Source: Candidatus Gastranaerophilales bacterium (GTDB lineage: Bacteria > Cyanobacteriota > Vampirovibrionia > Gastranaerophilales > Gastranaerophilaceae). Taken from it: a stretch of 5,045 bases of DNA. The position numbers and the translations under genes were made by a program. Where the stretch lies: the NCBI GenBank assembly GCA_021202305.1, contig JAJQDG010000144.1, positions 1 to 5,045 of the forward strand, in the 5' to 3' direction. The number at the start of each line of letters is the position of its first letter. The first letter of the stretch is position 1. The notes below the pieces were generated by a model. The model saw nothing but the letters and a program-made list of their open reading frames with translations, had not been told where the DNA came from and searched no databases. This document shows positions 1 to 5,045 of this stretch, piece by piece.

Positions 1-6
1 ATTAGA

Positions 7-46
7 AGCTAAAATAATTTCCATTTTTCGATTTTAGCTGAAAATC
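7..46. repeat. Inverted repeat(s) downstream of the 101-codon gene
   Basis: AGCTAAAAT at 7-15 is repeated as its exact reverse complement ATTTTAGCT at 31-39, giving a 9-bp stem with a 15-nt loop. A second, mutually exclusive pairing is possible between GATTTT (30-35) and AAAATC (41-46). The repeat begins about 20 bases past the stop of the minus-strand gene at 60-365, where a terminator would be expected. The stem is AT-rich, however, and no T-tract follows it on the minus strand, so calling it an intrinsic terminator is only a weak inference. Some or all of it could be a chance product of AT-rich sequence. Confidence 0.35.
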
Positions 47-59
47 ACCAAAAGTTCAA

Positions 60-365
60 TTATATTGCACTAACAAGTGCATTATCATCTTGTTTTTGCG
101 TTTCTTTTTGAACGCCCTGCACTTTCTTTTTAAGATTTCTCGATTTTCTGTATTGAATATTTTGAGAAATTGCTTTTATGCAGGTGTCCTTGAGATTTTG
201 ACGTAAATTTATCATGGCAAGATGCATTTGAGCGTAATCATTCATTGCCTCATACATCTTTTCAGGATTTATCATCGAACTTTGAATGTTCGGATTATCA
301 ACTTTCATACTTGCGTATTTTTTAACCAGTAAAACATCAATCCTGTCTTTTGCTCCGATAGCCAT
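60..365 (-). CDS. Hypothetical 101-aa protein, helical, basic C-terminal half
   Basis: I do not recognise this family. The reading frame starts at ATG (363-365) and ends with TAA (60-62). A good ribosome-binding site, GGGAG at 372-376 on the minus strand, lies 6 bases before the ATG, which supports both the start and the gene being real. The protein has no signal peptide and no membrane segment. Residues 31-70 look amphipathic helical and are rich in Met (M31, M37, M41, M47, M51). Residues 73-93 are strongly basic (Arg/Lys runs such as RKSRNLKKK), and there is one Cys (C62). A basic, helical small protein could bind nucleic acid or a protein partner, but nothing here decides that. It lies 109 bp downstream of the MFS gene on the same strand, far enough to have its own promoter, though I see no convincing -35/-10 pair. 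Confidence 0.65.
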   Translation of the reverse strand: MAIGAKDRIDVLLVKKYASMKVDNPNIQSSMINPEKMYEAMNDYAQMHLAMINLRQNLKDTCIKAISQNIQYRKSRNLKKKVQGVQKETQKQDDNALVSAI

Positions 366-387
366 AATAAACTCCCGATAATTAAAT

Positions 388-403
388 ATCCCTTATCCCT
401 TAT
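388..403 (-). repeat. Tandem heptad ATAAGGG x2 upstream of the 101-codon gene
   Basis: Read on the minus strand, ATAAGGG occurs twice back to back and is followed by AT. The block sits about 12-27 bases upstream of the GGGAG ribosome-binding site of the gene at 60-365, so it falls in its promoter or 5' leader. Each heptad holds an AAGGG that resembles a Shine-Dalgarno core, but both are too far from the ATG to act directly on it. It could be a regulator site or chance. Confidence 0.35.
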
Positions 404-474
404 GCTTTAATAAAGTATTTTTTCTTTGAAAAATTTACATTTTAAAAGATATTCAATTAACATTTCTTAATATT

Positions 475-1644
475 TTAAAGAACTTCTCTGACTTTTTTAG
501 TAAGTCCAAAAATGCCCGTTAAAAAGGCAATTGAAGCCATTATAATTAAAATCGGCATTATACCGCATATCTCGCCCAAATATCCCATTGGTACAAGCGA
601 AAGCGCCCCCAGCCCCCATGAAAAACCCTGCATAATACCTGAAATTACGCCCGAATGAGCCGGCACCAATTTTTGTGCGGCAACGATTGTTACGGAAACC
701 GAAAGATTAATGAAAAATCCTGAAATTATAAATACAAAAACCGCCCATAAAATGTTTATATTTGCAAGAATACAAAAAAGTAAACTTAATGGCAATATCA
801 TAAAAAAGGAAAGCCTGATTATATTTACGGCGCCTATTTTTTCTTCCGCTTTGGCACTTAATATCATGGAAACGCCGCTTAAAATATAAAAAAGCGTAAC
901 AATAAGCCCGATTTTATCCAGCGAAAAACCGTAATCCTTTAAAATAAAAGGGATATACGTGCCGTAGCTTATACTTACTGCTGATTTTACGGTTGCAATC
1001 CATGCAAGCATCATGCAAACTTTATTTGAAACAATTTCTTTCATTACGGCAAAGAAACTTTCTTTTGTTTTATTTATGGAACCGGCGGGAATTTTTGGAA
1101 CAACAAAATATAAAACAAGTGCGGTTAAAAGCCCTAAAACGGTTATATATAAAAGTGCGCCTTCACCGAATTTTTCAACCAGATTGGATGAAATAACAGG
1201 TCCTAATGAATATCCGATTGTACCAAGCCCCATGAAAATACCCATATATTTAATAACATTGGGATTGTTAAAACAAAAAGTTTTAACAAGCGAAGTAACC
1301 TGCGGATGAAATAACGCATTGCCGCACATTCCAAGCATTAAAAACAAACACAAAAGAAAAGAATTTGAAGCGGTTATTGTAAGCGGAATAAAAATTGCGC
1401 CCATAATAAGCCCGTTTATCATAAATGCGCGTCTTTTCATCCTGTCTGAAAAAAAGCCGAACAAGGGCTGCAGCATTGATGAAACAAGATGTCCCAGCGA
1501 AATTATTAAACTGATACTTGCAAGGGTTATCCCCAGTTTTTGCGTAATTAAAGGATATAAAGGAATTATCGCGGAAGAATACAAGTCTGCGGCAAAATGC
1601 CCCATAGAAAGCCCTAAAATTGCTCTTTTGTCTGATTTAGCCAT
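475..1644 (-). CDS. MFS transporter, Fsr (fosmidomycin-resistance-like) family
   Basis: This is a 389-aa integral inner-membrane protein of the major facilitator superfamily, with about 12 hydrophobic segments: six up to about residue 182, a polar loop at about 184-207, then six more. The Fsr-like features are GHFAADLY with IIPLYP near the N-terminus (15-31), the motif-A loop GFFSDRMKRR between helices 2 and 3 (63-72), ALFHPQ (110-115; Fsr proteins carry a FHPE-like motif here), and a glycine-rich helix 5 (135-149). Length is normal for the family. Its ATG (1642-1644) overlaps the purH stop by one base in TAATG, and only a weak distant AAGG lies upstream, so translation is probably coupled to purH. 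Members are proton-driven exporters. The founding E. coli protein confers fosmidomycin resistance, but the natural substrate here is unknown. Co-transcription with purH and surE makes a purine-related substrate conceivable but unproven. Confidence 0.88.
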   Translation of the reverse strand: MAKSDKRAILGLSMGHFAADLYSSAIIPLYPLITQKLGITLASISLIISLGHLVSSMLQPLFGFFSDRMKRRAFMINGLIMGAIFIPLTITASNSFLLCLFLMLGMCGNALFHPQVTSLVKTFCFNNPNVIKYMGIFMGLGTIGYSLGPVISSNLVEKFGEGALLYITVLGLLTALVLYFVVPKIPAGSINKTKESFFAVMKEIVSNKVCMMLAWIATVKSAVSISYGTYIPFILKDYGFSLDKIGLIVTLFYILSGVSMILSAKAEEKIGAVNIIRLSFFMILPLSLLFCILANINILWAVFVFIISGFFINLSVSVTIVAAQKLVPAHSGVISGIMQGFSWGLGALSLVPMGYLGEICGIMPILIIMASIAFLTGIFGLTKKVREVL

Positions 1645-3137
1645 TAGTGTTTAAAGTGCCTTATGCCGGTTGTTATCATACATATATTTAGTTTGTCGGC
1701 AAGCTCAATTACCTCTTTATCTTTTATTGAGCCTCCGGGCTGTATTATTCCTTTAATGCGGTGCTGTGCAGCAACGGTGATATTATCCGTTGCGGGGAAA
1801 AACCCGTCAGAAGCAAGAATTGCATCTTTTGCACTGTCTACCGTGCGCATAAGCGCAATTTCAACCGCGCCCACCCTGCTTGTCTGCCCGCCGCAAAGCC
1901 CGATTGTTTTTAAATCTTTTGCAATAACAATTGCGTTTGATTTTAAATGTTTTACAATTTTGTACGCAAAAACCATATCCTCAATCATTTCTTGCGTGGG
2001 TTTTTCTTTTGTTACGGTTTTAAAAGTTTCAATATCCAATTCTTTTTTATCAACCTGTTGAATTAAGGCGCCAAAAGGTGTAAGGCGGATTTCGCCGGAG
2101 AGAATGTCTTTGTATTTTTCAAGCGGGGTATTTATTTTAATAACACGCAGATTTTTCTTGGTTTTTAATTGCTTGAGTGCATCCGGTTCAAAATCGGGGG
2201 CTATTACAACTTCTAAAAACATTGCCGTGAGTTTTTTTGCAATTTCAATATTTACTTTCCTGCTGAAAGCAACAATTCCGCCGAACGCGCTTAAAGGGTC
2301 GCAATCAAGAGCCTTATCCCACGCATCTTCAAGCGTAACGCCGAGTGCAGCACCCGACGGGTTTGAATGTTTGACAATAACTGCTGCATTTACATCAAAA
2401 AATTCGGAAACTATATTAATCGCACCCGTTGCATCCAAAATATTATTATAGGACAATTCTTTGCCGTTTAAAATTTCATAATCAAGAATACTCTCGCTAA
2501 AATCATATAATGCGGCACTTTGATGAGGATTTTCGCCATATCGCAATTCCTGTTTTTTTATAAAATTTATATTTTTATAATCGTTTTCAAGTTCAAAATT
2601 TTTGCTCAATTCTTCAAGAATTAAAGAATCGTACCTTGAAGTTTTTGCAAAAACTTTCAGCGCAAGTTTTTTTCTGTCTAATAAGGTAAGATTTTCAAAA
2701 TCTAAATCATAATCTTTTGAATCTGTTATAACGGCAACATTTTCATAATTCTTTGCCCCCGCGCGAAGGAGTGCAACGCCGCCTATATCAATATTTTTAA
2801 CAAGCGTTTCTATATTTTCGTTTTGACCGGTATAATTTTCAAAGGGGTATAAATTTACAATTAAGACAGAAAACGGTGCAAAATTGAGCGTTTTTATTTC
2901 CTCTTTGTTTGCAAGCAAAGAGGCAAAAATTTCAGGATGTAAAGATTTTACCTTGCCTGATAAAAGTTCGCTAAAACCCGTTATGGAAGAACTTTCAATT
3001 GCATTTATTCCTTTTTCTTTTAAATATTTACATGTATTTCCGGTTGATATTATCTCGTAACCTGCTTTTTCTAAAGTTTTTGCAGCTTTTTCAATATTCG
3101 TTTTGTCATAAACACTTATATATGCACGTTTTTTCAT
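1644..3137 (-). CDS. purH: Bifunctional AICAR transformylase / IMP cyclohydrolase PurH
   Basis: This cytosolic enzyme catalyses the last two steps of de novo purine synthesis: formylation of AICAR with 10-formyl-THF, then ring closure of FAICAR to IMP. The N-terminal MGS-like cyclohydrolase domain (about 1-180) shows ISVYDKT (7-13), STGNT (31-35), GKVKSLHP (61-68, with the catalytic-type K64), NLYPF (95-99) and NIDIGG (115-120). The transformylase domain (about 195-497) shows LRYGENPHQ (198-206), KHSNPSG (256-262, with the active-site Lys/His pair K256-H257), SAFGGIVAF (283-291), KSNAIVIAK (399-407), GGQTSRV (416-422), IIQPGGS (464-470) and the C-terminal TGIRHFKH. At 497 aa it is slightly shorter than the usual 510-530, mainly through a short loop near 75-88. 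The NPCG cysteine usual in the family is Ser here. AGGG within the end of surE, about 8 bases before the ATG, serves as ribosome-binding site. Both activities look intact. Confidence 0.97.
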   Translation of the reverse strand: MKKRAYISVYDKTNIEKAAKTLEKAGYEIISTGNTCKYLKEKGINAIESSSITGFSELLSGKVKSLHPEIFASLLANKEEIKTLNFAPFSVLIVNLYPFENYTGQNENIETLVKNIDIGGVALLRAGAKNYENVAVITDSKDYDLDFENLTLLDRKKLALKVFAKTSRYDSLILEELSKNFELENDYKNINFIKKQELRYGENPHQSAALYDFSESILDYEILNGKELSYNNILDATGAINIVSEFFDVNAAVIVKHSNPSGAALGVTLEDAWDKALDCDPLSAFGGIVAFSRKVNIEIAKKLTAMFLEVVIAPDFEPDALKQLKTKKNLRVIKINTPLEKYKDILSGEIRLTPFGALIQQVDKKELDIETFKTVTKEKPTQEMIEDMVFAYKIVKHLKSNAIVIAKDLKTIGLCGGQTSRVGAVEIALMRTVDSAKDAILASDGFFPATDNITVAAQHRIKGIIQPGGSIKDKEVIELADKLNICMITTGIRHFKH

Positions 3138-3139
3138 TT

Positions 3140-3958
3140 TTAATCCCTATTTTCCGTATTTGAAAAGCCCCACCAATCGCAAATGCCGTCTTTGCAAAAT
3201 TCGCATTCTAAATCTGCCATTATTGCTTTATTTGTCATTTGATAGGTAATTGGAGTAACAGAAACCATGTTATTTCTGACCGCAGCAATATCGGTTCCGT
3301 CATCTTCATGTTTTGTTGTTAATTCGCCCGCCATCCAGTAATACGTTTTTCCGCGCGGGTCAACACGTTTTTCATAATCATCCGTAAACATTTTAGAGCC
3401 AAGCTTGGTAATTTGAACACCGGCTACATCATGTTCTTCAAGCGCGGGCGTGTTTATATTAAGGATTGTTTTATCGGGAAATTTTATTTTTTCAATGCGC
3501 CTTAAAAATACGGAAACAAATTTAGCCGTAACATCAAAATAAAAAGGATCCTGGCTCATGCTTGCAAGACTGACCGCAATTGAAGGCACACCCAGCATTG
3601 CCCCTTCCATAGCACAGCTTACGGTTCCCGAATATAAAATATCAATGCCTAAATTAGGTCCGTGATTAATGCCTGAAATAACGATATCGGGCAATTCTTC
3701 TTTTGATAAAATTGCATTAATTCCGATTTTTACGCAATCTCCGGGCGTTCCGGATGTTACCCAGACCCGTTTTGCGCCGAATTGAGAATCTAATTCTTCA
3801 ACGCGGATTGGAGTATGTAATGTCAGGGAATGCCCCGCAGCGCTTCTTTCGCGGTCAGGGGCAATGGCATATACATCATGTTCTTTACTTAAAGTTTTTA
3901 TAAGTGATTTTATGCCTAAAGCTGCTATCCCGTCATCATTTGAGATTAAAATTTTCAT
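3140..3958 (-). CDS. surE: 5'/3'-nucleotidase SurE with cysteine-containing C-terminal tail
   Basis: SurE is a metal-dependent cytosolic phosphatase that removes phosphate from nucleoside 5'- and 3'-monophosphates; some members also act on short polyphosphate. The diagnostic metal ligands are present: D8 and D9 in SNDDG (6-10), S39 in APDRERSA (33-40) and N98 in SGINHGPN (95-102). Other family blocks are SGTPGDC (69-75), YSGTVSCAMEGA (109-120), DPRGKTYYW (200-208) and GTDIAAVRNNMVSVTP (221-236). At 272 aa it is about 20 residues longer than E. coli SurE. The excess is a C-terminal tail, CEFCKDGIC (252-260) followed by DWWGF, which looks like a small metal or redox site and is not part of the core fold as I know it. 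The start is firm: ATG with GGAGG 7 bases upstream (3966-3970). It is first in the operon with purH, whose product IMP is a plausible substrate. Confidence 0.96.
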   Translation of the reverse strand: MKILISNDDGIAALGIKSLIKTLSKEHDVYAIAPDRERSAAGHSLTLHTPIRVEELDSQFGAKRVWVTSGTPGDCVKIGINAILSKEELPDIVISGINHGPNLGIDILYSGTVSCAMEGAMLGVPSIAVSLASMSQDPFYFDVTAKFVSVFLRRIEKIKFPDKTILNINTPALEEHDVAGVQITKLGSKMFTDDYEKRVDPRGKTYYWMAGELTTKHEDDGTDIAAVRNNMVSVTPITYQMTNKAIMADLECEFCKDGICDWWGFSNTENRD

Positions 3959-3980
3959 AAAAAATCCTCCGCCTTAAAAT

Positions 3981-4010
3981 ATTATAACAAAAACAAAGGT
4001 TTTGTTGCCA
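3981..4010 (-). promoter_or_regulatory. surE operon promoter (extended -10)
   Basis: Read on the minus strand, a perfect TATAAT (3981-3986) is preceded by TGT, giving the extended -10 form TGnTATAAT (3981-3989). The -35 is weak: TGGCAA at 4005-4010 matches TTGACA at three of six positions with 18-bp spacing. An extended -10 can tolerate a poor -35. Transcription would begin near 3974-3975, giving a short leader of about 16 bases that holds the GGAGG ribosome-binding site. This hexamer, read on the other strand, is also the -35 candidate of the divergent gene. Confidence 0.65.
3992..4006. repeat. Small palindrome inside the divergent promoter region
   Basis: AACAAA (3992-3997) and TTTGTT (4001-4006) are exact reverse complements separated by GGT. 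The 15-bp element lies between the -10 and -35 of the surE promoter and touches the shared -35 hexamer, which is a sensible place for a dimeric repressor to bind. The arms are short and AT-rich, so chance is a real alternative. Confidence 0.3.
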
Positions 4011-4033
4011 TTTTCTTTGAGGTATTATAATAT
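4005..4033 (+). promoter_or_regulatory. Promoter of the zinc-ribbon gene
   Basis: TTGCCA at 4005-4010 matches the -35 consensus at five of six positions. Downstream there are two overlapping -10 choices: a perfect TATAAT at 4026-4031 with a short 15-bp spacer, or TAATAT at 4028-4033 (four of six) with the ideal 17-bp spacer. Either would start transcription about 25 bases before the ATG at 4064, leaving room for the GGAG ribosome-binding site at 4051-4054. Confidence 0.6.
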
Positions 4034-4063
4034 GTAAGAAAGAGTCAAACGGAGATTATAAAA

Positions 4064-4234
4064 ATGGCAAGAATAGTAAGACCGACCTGGGCAATAAGAT
4101 GTTCAAATTCAAGCTGTAAAGAGCTTTTTGAAGTCGTAGTCTTAAAAGAAGGGCAGCAGCAGGAAGTCATTTGCCCGAAATGCGGAGAACATTACACATA
4201 CCCGCCCAAACAAACGGAAGAATCTGAAAATTAA
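4064..4234 (+). CDS. Small zinc-ribbon protein, 56 aa
   Basis: This 56-codon frame starts at ATG (4064-4066) and ends with TAA (4232-4234). It has GGAG (4051-4054) 9 bases upstream, a good promoter before it and a hairpin after it, so it reads as a complete stand-alone gene. The protein has two cysteine knuckles: C13-X4-C18 (in RCSNSSCKE) and C37-X2-C40 (in VICPKCGEHY). They are separated by a short strand-like segment, LFEVVVLKEGQQQE, which is the layout of a zinc ribbon. The C-terminus (47-56) is polar, acidic and probably disordered. There is no signal peptide or membrane segment, so it is presumably cytosolic. Zinc ribbons of this size can bind nucleic acid or dock onto protein partners; no specific function can be assigned. 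It is the only plus-strand gene here and is divergent from surE with overlapping promoters. Confidence 0.82.
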   Translation: MARIVRPTWAIRCSNSSCKELFEVVVLKEGQQQEVICPKCGEHYTYPPKQTEESEN

Positions 4235-4253
4235 TTTTGTAAAATATGTATTT

Positions 4254-4290
4254 AACGCTTGCTGTTTTGCAGGCGTTTTGCTTGCTTTGC
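4254..4290 (+). terminator. Probable intrinsic terminator of the zinc-ribbon gene
   Basis: AACGCTTGC (4254-4262) pairs with GCAGGCGTT (4269-4277) through nine base pairs, one of them a T-G wobble, around a 6-base loop TGTTTT. The stem begins 19 bases after the stop codon. The following sequence is T-rich but interrupted (TTGCTTGCTTTG), so termination may be imperfect. On the minus strand the hairpin is followed by A-rich sequence, so it would not work for the converging prepilin gene. Confidence 0.55.
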
Positions 4291-4321
4291 CTGTTTTGTC
4301 TGCGTAATTTTTTAAGCTTGC

Positions 4322-4351
4322 TTCAAAAACTTATTTTGCAGGGTTTTTGAA
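4322..4351. repeat. Inverted repeat in the convergent intergenic spacer
   Basis: TTCAAAAAC (4322-4330) and GTTTTTGAA (4343-4351) are exact reverse complements, a 9-bp stem with a 12-base loop. It lies just past the stop of the prepilin gene (minus strand) and downstream of the zinc-ribbon terminator. It may help end transcription from the minus strand, but the stem is AT-rich and no T-tract follows it, so this is uncertain. The 128-bp spacer (4235-4362) holds no gene that I can see. Confidence 0.4.
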
Positions 4352-4362
4352 TTAATTTGTAT

Positions 4363-5037
4363 TTATTCACCGCTTAAAACTTTATACGTGCAGTCCCAAT
4401 TGGAATTTGTATTAAGATTATCACAGTTTTTGCTGTTATCATCAATACCGGATGGCACTACGCCTTTATCCGTTATCGCAAAAGTAAAAATATCAACGCC
4501 AAGCATATTTGGGCTTTTAAGACCGTTAACATCAACGGTAATCCCCAAAGTGGGCATATTAAGCGTAGAATTATTTACACCCAAATCGCTGTCATTTACT
4601 GCAAACACATTTAGTGATACAGCAGTACCGTCATTTAAAATAAACATGTACCCTTCAGCATCAACTCCGCCTGCTAAATTCCAGTATTTTGCTTTATTTT
4701 TATTCTTTGCATATATAATATCAGGAAAACACCCGCTTTCATGCCCGCAGACTTTTTGAACGGATAGATATTCAAACAATTTTTCTGCAACATCTGTTGT
4801 AAAATTTAAAGAATGGGTATAATTCCAATCTCTAAATTCATCATAACTGTAGCCGTATATCAAATTAAACGTATTTTGAAAAACAGAAAAATTCTTCTTT
4901 AAAGCCGATTTAAACTGATGTTCATTTATATTTGTAATAACAGAAGGAATAGTCATCGCCGCAACAACGCCGATTATGGCAAGGGTGATGAGGGTTTCGG
5001 CTAGGGTGAAAGCTGTTTTTGCATGGTGTTTGCGCAC
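4363..5037 (-). CDS. Type IV pilin-like / pseudopilin prepilin, 5' end at window edge
   Basis: This is a secreted or envelope filament subunit of the type IV pilin / type II secretion pseudopilin class. A short basic leader (RKHHAKTA) is followed by FTLAE (10-14) and a hydrophobic helix to about residue 35. Prepilin peptidase would be expected to cut between A9 and F10 and methylate F10, and E14 is the conserved Glu-5 of the mature protein. The -1 residue is Ala rather than the usual Gly. The C-terminal globular part carries two cysteine pairs likely to form disulfides (C97/C103 and C205/C216) and a DVNGLKSPNMLGVDIF segment (169-184) of the sort seen in pseudopilin tails. The frame as drawn opens with GTG (5035-5037) without a visible ribosome-binding site, and no in-frame stop precedes it before the window ends, so the true start may lie beyond 5045. 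Codons run to TAA (4363-4365). Confidence 0.85.
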   Translation of the reverse strand: MRKHHAKTAFTLAETLITLAIIGVVAAMTIPSVITNINEHQFKSALKKNFSVFQNTFNLIYGYSYDEFRDWNYTHSLNFTTDVAEKLFEYLSVQKVCGHESGCFPDIIYAKNKNKAKYWNLAGGVDAEGYMFILNDGTAVSLNVFAVNDSDLGVNNSTLNMPTLGITVDVNGLKSPNMLGVDIFTFAITDKGVVPSGIDDNSKNCDNLNTNSNWDCTYKVLSGE

Positions 5038-5045
5038 GGCAGCTG

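Larger units (their letters stand above)
475..3958 (-). other. Predicted operon surE-purH-MFS transporter
   Basis: The three minus-strand genes are packed without room for internal terminators. The surE stop (3140-3142) is 2 bases from the purH ATG (3135-3137), and the purH stop (1644-1646) overlaps the transporter ATG by one base. An extended -10 promoter with a strong ribosome-binding site lies directly upstream of surE, and no comparable promoter is visible before purH or the transporter. A single transcript is therefore likely. Whether it continues into the gene at 60-365 across the 109-bp gap cannot be told; no clear terminator is seen in that gap. Confidence 0.8.

Noticed and set aside
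402..423. Hairpin ATGCTTT / AAAGTAT followed by a T-run on the plus strand, possible terminator
   Set aside because: It points along the plus strand, where no gene lies upstream. On the minus strand, the direction of the neighbouring genes, the T-run becomes an A-run before the hairpin. The stem is AT-rich with a 3-base loop and is probably chance.
441..479. AT inverted repeat TTTAAAA...TTTTAAA overlapping the stop of the MFS gene
   Set aside because: The arms contain only A and T, need a bulge to extend, and lack a following T-tract on the minus strand. Such repeats are expected in sequence this AT-rich.
993..2451. Open frames on the plus strand inside the MFS and purH genes
   Set aside because: They lie antisense to genes with unmistakable family motifs, have no ribosome-binding sites or recognisable domains, and their translations read like frame shadows of the opposite strand.
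3959..4063. Possible purine riboswitch or other leader RNA ahead of the surE-purH operon
   Set aside because: The promoter leaves a leader of only about 16 bases before the surE ATG, too short for any known riboswitch aptamer.
4388..4759. Plus-strand open frame opposite the prepilin gene
   Set aside because: It is antisense to a gene with a clear prepilin signature and disulfide-type cysteines, and it has no domain or ribosome-binding site of its own.
5022..5024. ATG on the minus strand near the prepilin start
   Set aside because: It is out of frame with the FTLAE prepilin segment, so it cannot be the start of that gene.

Overview
The window is AT-rich bacterial chromosome of compact, ordinary layout. 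The best guess for the source is an uncultured gut-type lineage of the non-photosynthetic Cyanobacteria (Melainabacteria/Vampirovibrionia, e.g. Gastranaerophilales). This rests on low GC and on the prepilin N-terminus at the right edge (AFTLAE, then LITLAIIGVVAAMTIPS), a form I associate with that group. Other AT-rich anaerobes are not excluded, and no rRNA or other firm taxonomic marker is present.

Layout, left to right. (1) A 101-codon hypothetical gene on the minus strand (60-365), bounded by short AT-rich stretches containing an inverted repeat on one side and a tandem heptad on the other. (2) A tight minus-strand operon, 3958 down to 475: surE (5'/3' nucleotidase), then purH (last two steps of IMP synthesis), then an Fsr-type MFS transporter. 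surE and purH are separated by 2 bases. purH and the transporter share one base in a TAATG junction. (3) A 105-bp divergent promoter region (3959-4063) with back-to-back -10 boxes and one shared -35 hexamer. (4) A 56-codon zinc-ribbon gene on the plus strand (4064-4234), followed by a hairpin that looks like its terminator. (5) A 128-bp convergent spacer rich in small repeats and inverted repeats. (6) A minus-strand type IV prepilin-like gene (4363-5037) whose 5' end lies at or beyond the window edge.

The three operon genes share purine nucleotides: PurH makes IMP, SurE-family enzymes dephosphorylate nucleoside monophosphates, and the coupled transporter could in principle move a related product, though its substrate is not shown by the sequence. 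The zinc-ribbon gene shares the surE control region and may be co-regulated or reciprocally regulated with it. I found no mobile element, CRISPR array, tRNA or rRNA, and no clear evidence for an entirely new system. The points most worth a second look are the divergent shared promoter with its small zinc-ribbon gene, the cysteine-rich SurE tail, and the SurE-PurH-MFS linkage.
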